From contig JAITAY010000285.1 of the NCBI GenBank assembly GCA_031283915.1, forward strand, positions 1-5,194: 5,194 nucleotides of DNA. The letters run 5' to 3'. The position numbers were made by a program, and so were the translations under genes. Each line of letters opens with the position of its first letter. The first letter of the stretch is position 1. Source of the stretch: Tannerella sp. Lineage in GTDB: Bacteria; Bacteroidota; Bacteroidia; Bacteroidales; Tannerellaceae. Of this stretch, positions 1 through 5,194 are shown one piece after another. The notes beneath the pieces were generated by a model. The model ran no database searches. It saw nothing but the letters and a program-made list of their open reading frames with translations, and had not been told where the DNA came from.

Positions 1-302
1 GCAAAGCGGAAGGTATAGCACAAGGCATAGCGAAAGGCATGACACAAGGACTGGCGAAAGGCAAAGCGGAAGGTAAAGCGGAAGGTAAAGCGGAAGGTAA
101 AGCGGAAGGCATAGCGGAAGGTAAAGCAGAAGGACTGGCGGAAGGCATGGCACAAGGCATGGCACAAGCTGTCATAGCTGCCGCCCAAAACAATTTTTCC
201 ATAGAACAGATTCGTCTATTCTCCGGCCTGAGTGAAGATCATATCCGTGAAATCCTGGAACGCGGTAACTGCACAGGGGGTGACTGTCGAAGTCAGGAAT
301 GA
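1..302 (+). CDS. Partial: C-terminal tail of a probable Rpn-family recombination-promoting nuclease / PD-(D/E)XK transposase-like protein
   Basis: The reading frame is open from the window edge (codons begin at base 3) to the TGA at 300-302, so the start and any catalytic domain lie upstream and are not visible. The visible part has fourteen four-residue units of the form x-A-x-G (KAEG, IAEG, LAKG, MAQG and similar), then about 43 residues containing FSIEQIRLFSGLSEDHIREI. That last segment has the spacing of a helix-turn-helix-like motif (SIEQI ... GLSEDHI). Glycine/alanine/lysine/glutamate repeats followed by such a motif are common at the C-terminus of Rpn (PDDEXK_2) proteins in Bacteroidetes; this is family knowledge, since the nuclease residues cannot be checked here. 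The ATG at 39 is an internal Met in the repeats, not the real start. Alternatively it is some other protein that carries the same repeat tail. Confidence 0.65.
   Translation, partial: KAEGIAQGIAKGMTQGLAKGKAEGKAEGKAEGKAEGIAEGKAEGLAEGMAQGMAQAVIAAAQNNFSIEQIRLFSGLSEDHIREILERGNCTGGDCRSQE
3..170 (+). repeat. In-frame 12-base tandem repeat array (14 units) encoding x-A-x-G
   Basis: Fourteen consecutive 12-base units run in frame. Unit AAAGCGGAAGGT is exact at 3-14, 63-74, 75-86 and 87-98, and 99-110 differs only in its last base. The others are variants such as ATAGCGGAAGGT (111-122) and ATGGCACAAGGC (147-158). The near identity at silent positions in the central run suggests recent slippage duplication. 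Gain or loss of units would change protein length by four residues without breaking the frame. The array may extend left of the window. Confidence 0.9.
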
Positions 303-303
303 A

Positions 304-354
304 GACAGGTAAACAAAACAGGTAACTTCAACGAAAAAACACCTGTCCGGACAG
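304..354. repeat. Inverted repeat plus 12-base palindrome downstream of the Rpn-like gene
   Basis: GACAGGT (304-310) is inverted as ACCTGTC (341-347), and a second copy ACAGGTAA (318-325) can pair through ACAGGT with ACCTGT (341-346). The right arm runs into a perfect 12-base palindrome, CTGTCCGGACAG (343-354). The arms flank an A-rich stretch (332-340). It could form a long-loop hairpin at the 3' end of the Rpn-like transcript or be a protein-binding site. There is no T tract after it on the + strand, so it is not a standard intrinsic terminator in that direction. On the - strand the shorter hairpin has a T run in its loop, not after its stem. Confidence 0.4.
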
Positions 355-360
355 TGGATT

Positions 361-393
361 TGTGCGCACATTCCCCGCATGTTCGTGCGCACG
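361..393. promoter_or_regulatory. Pair of GTGCGCAC palindromes, possible operator upstream of the serpin gene
   Basis: Two perfect 10-base palindromes share the core GTGCGCAC: TGTGCGCACA at 361-370 and CGTGCGCACG at 384-393. Their centres are 23 bases apart, close to two helical turns, which is a spacing seen for cooperative dimer binding. The arms can also pair with each other to form a hairpin, helped by ACAT/ATGT just inside. The pair ends about 83 bases before the serpin start. An operator or RNA structure is inferred; no regulator family is recognisable from the site. Confidence 0.35.
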
Positions 394-397
394 TTTT

Positions 398-415
398 CCG
401 CCATTCGAAATGCGG
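398..415. repeat. Short hairpin in the serpin leader
   Basis: CCG (398-400) pairs with CGG (413-415) and CATT (402-405) with AATG (409-412), around the three-base loop CGA and a single bulged C at 401. It includes the palindrome TTCGAA (404-409). It lies just after the paired GTGCGCAC sites and about 60 bases before the serpin start codon, so it may be part of the leader RNA or another regulator site. No T tract follows, so it is not a terminator. Confidence 0.3.
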
Positions 416-475
416 TTGTCGAACCTGATTTGCATAACATGAGCAATAAAGCAGACATGATTAAATGAGAAAGCA

Positions 476-1756
476 ATGAAATCGAAAATGATTGTATTAA
501 TGATGGTTGCGGGTGCGTTTTGGGTTGCCTGCAACAGCGGCGAAGCTCCGCTGACGGACAGAACGACGGAGGTTCCCGCGGAACCGGAGCCGACGCCCGC
601 CGCAACGCTGAAGCCGCGGGAAGACATCGTGCTGACCCGCGCCGAAGAAGCGGTAGTGGCCGGGAATAACGCCTTCGCCTTCAACCTGCTCAGGCAGGTG
701 GCCGGCGAAACGCAGGCCGATAACCTGCTGGTTTCGCCGCTGAGCCTCAGCCTGGCGCTGGCCATGCTCAACAACGGCGCAAACGGACAGACGCAGGAGG
801 AGATTCAAACGGCGCTGGGTTACGGCGACGTGACGCGGGAGGAGGCGAACGGATACTTCCGCAAGATAACGGATGCGATGCAGGAATTAGACACCTGTGT
901 CCGGTTCGAGAGCGCCAATTCCATCTGGATTGCGAAGGATTTTCCGGTGCTGGATGCATTTAAGGAAGTTAACCAAACGTATTTCGACGCCGATGTCCTG
1001 GACTTTGACCTTTCCGACCCGGCAGGCACGGTGAAGCGAATCAACGACTGGTGTTCGGAAAAGACGCATGGACTGATTCCCCAACTGCTGGACGCAGGGG
1101 GTGAGGCCGTGATGTATTTAGTAAATGCACTGTATTTCAAGGGAAGTTGGACGTCCCCCTTTGACAAATCGAAGACGAAGGAAGCGCCCTTCCATAACCT
1201 GAACGGCTCAACGGCGAACCTTCCGACGATGCAACAGATCGAACTTCTGAAATACGCCAGGACGGAAACGTTCGAACTGGTCGAGCTGCCCTACGGCAAC
1301 GAGGCCTTCGACATGACGCTGCTGCTGCCGGCTACGGACGTGTCCGCGGCTTCCGTTCTGGAAACGCTGGATGCCACGGCATGGAACGACGTGCTGGAGA
1401 AACGTTCCTGGTGGGAGATTGATATCCGCCTGCCCCGTTTCAAGGTGGAATACAAACGGACGCTGAACAAGGATTTGATGACGCTGGGCATGACGTCCAT
1501 GTTTGGCGACGCCGACTTCTCGCTGATCTCGCCGTTCCCCCTGTTTGTATCCAAGGTACTGCAAAAAACGGCACTGGAGGTGAACGAAGAAGGCGCCGAA
1601 GGAGCCGCGGCAACGGTCATAGGAATGATAGGGGCTGATCTGGGGGTGGAACCGGTTCCACCTCCCGTAGTGGCCTTTAACCGTCCATTTATCTATTTCA
1701 TCAAGGAAAAGAGTACGGGCAGTATCCTCTTTGCCGGGATCATAACTAACTTATAA
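476..1756 (+). CDS. Serpin-family protease inhibitor, probable lipoprotein
   Basis: The 426-residue product is a full serpin, an inhibitor that traps a protease by a large conformational change after loop cleavage. The N-terminus is a short basic and hydrophobic signal ending in WVAC with Cys19 as the likely lipidated residue; Trp at -3 is unusual for a lipobox. A Pro/Glu/Thr-rich linker (about 20-48) leads to the serpin fold: NLLVSPLSLSLALAMLNNGA (83-102, helix B region), LVNALYFKGSWTSPFD (215-230), the hinge EEGAEGAAAT (371-380), and VAFNRPFIYFI (399-409), which fits the serpin signature. Small residues throughout the hinge suggest an inhibitory rather than non-inhibitory serpin. Counting from the hinge places P1 near Ala387. 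The chosen ATG gives a normal signal peptide; the next Met (codon 5) would shorten it. The gene is followed by its own terminator. Inhibition of host or community proteases at the cell surface is inferred; the target is unknown. Confidence 0.93.
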   Translation: MKSKMIVLMMVAGAFWVACNSGEAPLTDRTTEVPAEPEPTPAATLKPREDIVLTRAEEAVVAGNNAFAFNLLRQVAGETQADNLLVSPLSLSLALAMLNNGANGQTQEEIQTALGYGDVTREEANGYFRKITDAMQELDTCVRFESANSIWIAKDFPVLDAFKEVNQTYFDADVLDFDLSDPAGTVKRINDWCSEKTHGLIPQLLDAGGEAVMYLVNALYFKGSWTSPFDKSKTKEAPFHNLNGSTANLPTMQQIELLKYARTETFELVELPYGNEAFDMTLLLPATDVSAASVLETLDATAWNDVLEKRSWWEIDIRLPRFKVEYKRTLNKDLMTLGMTSMFGDADFSLISPFPLFVSKVLQKTALEVNEEGAEGAAATVIGMIGADLGVEPVPPPVVAFNRPFIYFIKEKSTGSILFAGIITNL

Positions 1757-1785
1757 AGAGTTTAACCTTGATTCATTATACATAT

Positions 1786-3930
1786 ATGCTGAAGGCAGGC
1801 GTCGGGAAGACGTCTGTCTTTTTTTCGTATCCGCCGGCGCAGGGAAACGGTAAACGCGGCGACACGGCGGCGTCCTTCCTCCGGCGGTTCTGCCTGCTGA
1901 TGGCCGGCGGGCTGTGGTGCACCTGGCATCTGCCGGCGCAAAACACGCTGGACAGCGTGCAGATGATCGAGGAAGTGACGGTGACGGCCACCCGCTACCG
2001 GGAAGTCATCCCGGCGCAGCGGCTTTCGGGCGAAAAGCTGGAAGCGCTCGGCAGTTTCTCCGTGGCCGACGCCATCCGTTATTTCTCCGGCGTGCAGATC
2101 AAGGACTACGGCGGGGTGGGCGGACTCAAGACGGTGGACATCCGCAGCATGGGGACGAATCACATGGGCGTCTTCTACGACGGCATCCAACTGGGCAACG
2201 CCCAGAACGGACAGATTGACTTGGGGAAGTTTTCATTAGATAACATCGAAGAGATCTCGCTCTATAACGGACAGAAGAGCGACATCTTCCAATCCGCCAA
2301 AGATTTCGGTTCGGCCGGCGTCATTTACCTGCGTACCCGCCGACCGCGGTTTGCGGAAGGCCGGAAGACGAACCTCAAAGCCTTCTTCCGTACCGGCTCG
2401 TTCGACCTGGCCAATCCCTCCCTGCTCTGGGAACAGAAGTTGAGCGAACGGGTCAGTTCCTCCCTCAACGTCGAATACATCTACTCGTCGGGCAAATATC
2501 CGTTCCGTTACCGGCGAGTGTTTCCGGACGGGACGGTGGCATGGGACACGACGGCCGTCCGCCAAAACGGTGACATCCATTCCCTCCGGCTGGAGGGCGG
2601 GCTGAACGGCTATACCGATCGTGGCAAATGGCATGTCAAAGGCTATTTCTATGATTCGGAGAAAGGCATCCCCGGCGCGATCGTGAACAACGTCTGGAAA
2701 CGTTCGCAACGGCAGTGGGACAAGAACTTTTTCGTGCAGGGCAGCTTCCAGGAACAACTGTTCAAGGACTGTGAACTGCTGGCGAACCTGAAATACGCCG
2801 ACGACCGGATGCGTTACCTGAACCCCGACACGACGCTGATGTACATCGACAACTCCTTCCGCCAGCAGGAATTTTATGCCTCGGCCGTCGGCAAGTACAC
2901 GCTTCGGCCGCGGTGGGACGTCAGTCTGGCGGTCGATTATCAGTGGAACACGCTCTCGGCCACGTTGCAGGATTTTGTCTACCCGAAACGAAACACCGTG
3001 TTGCTCGCTCTGGCTACGGCGTTTGAGTGGCGGCGACTGAGGGGACAGGCCAGCTTGCTGGGGACATACGTCTTCGAAAACGTGACGCGCATCTCTTACG
3101 GCGACGGTAACTTGCTGCCCGGCGCACAAGCTTCCAAACCGGACAACCGGCAGGAATATACGCCGGCCGTCTTCCTCTCCTACCGCCCGTTCCCCTCGCC
3201 CGATTTCAGCGTGCAGGCGTTTTACAAGCGGATTTTCCGGATGCCGACGTCCAACGATCTCTACTATACCGACGGGGGGAACGTCTCTCTCCGGCCGGAA
3301 TTTACGACGCAGTATGACCTCGGATGCCGGTACGTCCGGGAATATGCACATCGCACCGTCCGGCGGCTGGAGGTGAAGGTGGACGCTTACTACAACGAGG
3401 TGACGGACAAGATCGTCGCCATTCCGAAAGGCAACGGGCAATATCGCTGGATGATGATGAATCTCGGTTATGTGGAAATCCGCGGCGCAGACCTCTCGGC
3501 GCAGGTCGGCTGGCAACTGCCGCAGGACATCCGGCTGCAAACCGGCCTGACGTATACGTTTCAGCGGGCGCAGGACTTCGGCGACCCGGCCGACAACGAC
3601 CCCGTCGCCGGAACCTATGGCGGCCAGATCGCTTACATCCCGTGGCACAACAGTTCGGCTATCCTGAACACGCAGTGGAAAGCCTGGGACTTGAATTACA
3701 GCTTCATCTACGTCGGCGAACGCTATCACAATTCATCCAACATCCGCGAGAATCATGAGCAGCCGTGGTATACGCACGATCTGACGCTGGGCAGGGAATG
3801 GAGCTTCCGCGTGATGAAATGCAGGTTGTCGGCGGAAGTGAACAACCTGTTCAATCAGCAGTATGACGTTGTGCTGAACTATCCGATGCCGGGAAGAAAC
3901 TATAAACTGATTCTCAAGATGGAATTATGA
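1786..3930 (+). CDS. btuB: TonB-dependent outer-membrane receptor, BtuB-like (probable cobalamin/corrinoid importer)
   Basis: From the ATG at 1786 the product has 714 residues. There is a late signal-peptide core, FLRRFCLLMAGGLWCTWHLP (31-50), with likely cleavage at PAQ (50-52); a TonB-box-like IEEVTVTATR (61-70); and a plug domain to about residue 185 (DAIRYFSGVQIKDYGGVGGL, VDIRSMGTNHMGVFYDGIQL, GSAGVIYLRTR). A 22-strand-type barrel with many aromatic-rich strands follows, ending in VNNLFNQQYDVVLNYPMPGR and KLILKMEL. There is no carboxypeptidase-like N-terminal extension, so this is the short BtuB/siderophore type rather than a SusC glycan importer. Energy would come from TonB-ExbBD in the inner membrane. 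The four-base overlap with a BtuG-like lipoprotein is the main argument for cobalamin; the receptor alone would not settle the substrate. The start is uncertain: a TTG at 1768 is also in frame, ATG 1900 would remove the basic part of the signal, and 1786 leaves an unusually long 30-residue lead before the signal core and overlaps the terminator. Confidence 0.85.
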   Translation: MLKAGVGKTSVFFSYPPAQGNGKRGDTAASFLRRFCLLMAGGLWCTWHLPAQNTLDSVQMIEEVTVTATRYREVIPAQRLSGEKLEALGSFSVADAIRYFSGVQIKDYGGVGGLKTVDIRSMGTNHMGVFYDGIQLGNAQNGQIDLGKFSLDNIEEISLYNGQKSDIFQSAKDFGSAGVIYLRTRRPRFAEGRKTNLKAFFRTGSFDLANPSLLWEQKLSERVSSSLNVEYIYSSGKYPFRYRRVFPDGTVAWDTTAVRQNGDIHSLRLEGGLNGYTDRGKWHVKGYFYDSEKGIPGAIVNNVWKRSQRQWDKNFFVQGSFQEQLFKDCELLANLKYADDRMRYLNPDTTLMYIDNSFRQQEFYASAVGKYTLRPRWDVSLAVDYQWNTLSATLQDFVYPKRNTVLLALATAFEWRRLRGQASLLGTYVFENVTRISYGDGNLLPGAQASKPDNRQEYTPAVFLSYRPFPSPDFSVQAFYKRIFRMPTSNDLYYTDGGNVSLRPEFTTQYDLGCRYVREYAHRTVRRLEVKVDAYYNEVTDKIVAIPKGNGQYRWMMMNLGYVEIRGADLSAQVGWQLPQDIRLQTGLTYTFQRAQDFGDPADNDPVAGTYGGQIAYIPWHNSSAILNTQWKAWDLNYSFIYVGERYHNSSNIRENHEQPWYTHDLTLGREWSFRVMKCRLSAEVNNLFNQQYDVVLNYPMPGRNYKLILKMEL
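1792..1825 (+). terminator. Strong intrinsic terminator after the serpin gene
   Basis: A 12-base-pair stem is formed by AAGGCAGGCGTC (1792-1803) and GACGTCTGTCTT (1809-1820), with a five-base loop GGGAA (1804-1808) and a run of seven T (1819-1825). Two pairs are G-U (1799/1813 and 1795/1817), so the stem is good in + strand RNA but would have A-C mismatches in - strand RNA. It lies 36 bases after the serpin stop. Its odd feature is that it sits inside the apparent 5' end of the next gene, so it could instead act as an attenuator in the receptor leader. Confidence 0.8.
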
Positions 3931-5084
3931 AACATCCGCTATACTGTTTCCTGCTGCTGTGCTGTTTCGCGGCGTGCCGCAAAGACGTGGAGGTCTTTCC
4001 TGCCGAAGAAGAACAAATATCCGGTCCGGAACCTGCCGGCATTGCCGGATTTTACCTGCTGAACGAGGGTAACATGGGCAGTAACAAGGCCACGCTGGAT
4101 TACTGCAATTTAGAGACAGGCGATTATCACCGCAACCTCTATGCGGAGGCCAATCCCGGTGTGCCCAAGGAACTGGGCGACGTGGGCAACGACCTCCGCA
4201 TCTACGGCAGTAAACTGTATGCCGTCATCAACTGCTCCAACAAAATCGAGGTGATGGATGCCCTCACCACCCGCCGCCTGGGACAGATCGACCTTCCCAA
4301 CTGCCGCTACATCCGCTTTTGTGAGGGATCTGCCTACGTGACCTCGTATGCCGGGCCGGTGGAAGTGAATCCGGAATACCGTCAGCGCGGATTCGTAGCC
4401 AGAATCGATACGGCCACCTTGCAGGAGACAGGCCGCTGCCTGGTCGGTTACCAGCCGGAAGAACTGGAAATCGCAGGGAATAAGCTCTATGTAGCCAACT
4501 CAGGCGGTTACAGGTTTCCGAACTACGAGAACACGATTTCCGTGATTGACCTCGCGTCCTTTACCGAAATCAGGCGGATGGAGGTAGCCATCAACCTGCA
4601 CCGCCTCCGTGCCGACCGTCACGGAAACCTCTGGGTCACTTCGCGCGGAGATTATTACACGAAAACCTCGCGCCTGTACCGGGTGGATACGACCGGGGAT
4701 GTGCCGGCAGACTCGCTGTCGGTCGCCGTGTCGAACTTCTGGCTGGCGGGCGATTCGCTCTATCTGATCGGGATGCAGTGGAACCCGGTTTCCCTGACGG
4801 ACGAACCGGTTTACAGCATTGTCGATGTGGTCGGGAAAACGATTGTCTCGCGCAACTTCATCACCGACGGCTCGGAACGCAGCATCCGGACTCCCTACGG
4901 TATCGCGGTACATCCGCAGACCGGCGACATCTACCTCACCGACGCACGCAATCACATCTCGCCCGGCGTGCTGTATTGCTTCGGCAGGGACGGCCGGCAG
5001 AAATGGAATGTCCGGACCGGTGACATCCCGGCGCATTTTGCGTTTCTCTTCCGTACCGCTTCCGCACCCTCGCCCGGGCTTTAG
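3927..5084 (+). CDS. btuG: BtuG-like surface lipoprotein, seven-bladed YncE/DUF5074-type beta-propeller
   Basis: The 385-residue product starts with a lipoprotein signal (MKHPLYCFLLLCCFAAC, Cys17 lipidated). The next residues RKDVE resemble the charged signal that sends Bacteroidetes lipoproteins to the outer face. The mature protein opens with FYLLNEGNMGSNKATLDYCN (42-61), typical of this propeller family, followed by repeated blade patterns such as GSKLYAVINCSNKIEVMDA (94-112), GNKLYVANSGG (184-194), ENTISVIDLASFTEIRRMEV (201-220), HGNLWVTSRG (232-241) and TGDIYLTDARNH (332-343), about seven blades. In Bacteroides thetaiotaomicron, BtuG caps BtuB, binds cobalamin with extremely high affinity and hands it to the receptor (established for that species). 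Here the ATG lies in ATGA overlapping the receptor stop, so the two are probably translationally coupled. Six Cys remain in the mature chain after the lipid Cys. A propeller for another TonB substrate is the alternative. Confidence 0.82.
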   Translation: MKHPLYCFLLLCCFAACRKDVEVFPAEEEQISGPEPAGIAGFYLLNEGNMGSNKATLDYCNLETGDYHRNLYAEANPGVPKELGDVGNDLRIYGSKLYAVINCSNKIEVMDALTTRRLGQIDLPNCRYIRFCEGSAYVTSYAGPVEVNPEYRQRGFVARIDTATLQETGRCLVGYQPEELEIAGNKLYVANSGGYRFPNYENTISVIDLASFTEIRRMEVAINLHRLRADRHGNLWVTSRGDYYTKTSRLYRVDTTGDVPADSLSVAVSNFWLAGDSLYLIGMQWNPVSLTDEPVYSIVDVVGKTIVSRNFITDGSERSIRTPYGIAVHPQTGDIYLTDARNHISPGVLYCFGRDGRQKWNVRTGDIPAHFAFLFRTASAPSPGL

Positions 5085-5099
5085 GAGCTGTCTGAAAAT

Positions 5100-5126
5100 A
5101 AACCACCCATTTACGGGTCTGTTTTT
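5100..5126 (+). terminator. Weak terminator-like hairpin after the btuG-like gene
   Basis: ACCC (5105-5108) pairs with GGGT (5115-5118) around the loop ATTTAC, and AAAC (5100-5103) pairs with GTTT (5121-5124) across a small internal loop. The T run is at 5122-5126. It begins 16 bases after the stop codon, the expected place for the end of the receptor/propeller transcript. The stem is interrupted and only moderately GC-rich, so termination may be partial. Confidence 0.45.
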
Positions 5127-5140
5127 CACCATACTTCCTC

Positions 5141-5180
5141 CTGAAAATGCTTACATACCCCGGTATGCGCGCATTTTCAG
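5141..5180. repeat. 40-base near-perfect stem-loop in the region after btuG
   Basis: CTGAAAATGC (5141-5150) is a perfect inverse of GCATTTTCAG (5171-5180). Inside, CATAC (5154-5158) pairs with GTATG (5163-5167) around the loop CCCG, separated by a three-by-three internal loop (TTA/CGC). It could be a second transcription end signal, a repeated intergenic palindrome, or part of a mobile-element end running out of the window. CTGAAAAT also occurs as a direct copy at 5092-5099, giving an alternative pairing partner for ATTTTCAG (5173-5180). Its function is unknown. Confidence 0.6.
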
Positions 5181-5194
5181 TCGTTGGATGGCAA

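Noticed and set aside
1..170. CRISPR-like regular repeats
   Set aside because: The repeats are direct 12-base coding units without spacers and stay in frame in a protein gene.
415..445. Possible serpin promoter: GTTG at 415-418 and TAACATG at 435-441
   Set aside because: The spacing of 16 is too short for the Bacteroidetes pattern and the second element is poor.
216..774. Minus-strand open frames covering the leader and the serpin start
   Set aside because: They overlap the serpin signal peptide and linker, have no recognisable motifs, and cross the palindrome cluster.
1730..1760. Possible Bacteroides-type promoter for the receptor: TTTG at 1730-1733 and TAAAGAG at 1754-1760
   Set aside because: The 20-base spacing fits but the second element matches the TAnnTTTG consensus only at TA. 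Too weak to call.
1826..1880. AGGGAA followed by CGGTAAACG (from about 1841), resembling the core of a cobalamin riboswitch
   Set aside because: The later conserved blocks (CCCGC-ACTG type segment and B12 box) are not found in order downstream, and the stretch translates in frame with the receptor with GC-rich third positions. The likeness is superficial.
2236..3729. Long 497-codon open frame on the - strand
   Set aside because: It lies fully antisense to the receptor, whose protein shows clear plug and barrel motifs. Its own translation has no recognisable domain and reflects the GC-rich third positions of the real gene.
4500..5132. 210-codon open frame on the - strand over the propeller gene
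   Set aside because: It is antisense to a well-supported gene and its translation shows no signal peptide or family motif; treated as a shadow.

Overview
The window comes from a member of the Bacteroidales with a fairly GC-rich coding style. The signs are: a TonB-dependent receptor followed by a surface lipoprotein beta-propeller (an arrangement typical of this order), lipoprotein signal peptides with charged residues just after the lipid-bearing cysteine, absence of strong Shine-Dalgarno sites, and a Rpn/PD-(D/E)XK-type gene tail. The genus cannot be fixed from this sequence; the high GC of the receptor and propeller genes argues against a typical low-GC Bacteroides and would fit a GC-richer relative (inference).

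Layout, left to right, all genes on the + strand. Bases 1-302 hold the 3' end of a gene whose start lies outside the window. It encodes a run of four-residue repeats and a helix-turn-helix-like tail, as seen at the C-terminus of Rpn-family recombination-promoting nucleases. Bases 303-475 are a gene-free leader packed with inverted repeats and palindromes. Bases 476-1756 encode a serpin-family protease inhibitor with a lipoprotein signal. A strong intrinsic terminator (1792-1825) follows the serpin. Bases 1786-3930 encode a TonB-dependent outer-membrane receptor of the BtuB type. It overlaps by four bases (ATGA) with a lipoprotein at 3927-5084 that looks like BtuG, the surface cobalamin-capturing seven-bladed propeller. 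Bases 5085-5194 contain a weak terminator-like hairpin and a near-perfect 40-base stem-loop.

How the genes fit together: the receptor and propeller form a two-gene unit for surface capture and TonB-driven import, most likely of cobalamin or another corrinoid. The serpin is probably a separately terminated cell-envelope inhibitor that could protect exposed proteins from host or community proteases; that link is inference. The main oddities are the terminator hairpin lying inside the apparent 5' end of the receptor gene, the lack of a recognisable cobalamin riboswitch ahead of the receptor, an extended reactive-centre loop in the serpin, and the palindrome cluster upstream of the serpin. I found no clearly new multi-gene system.
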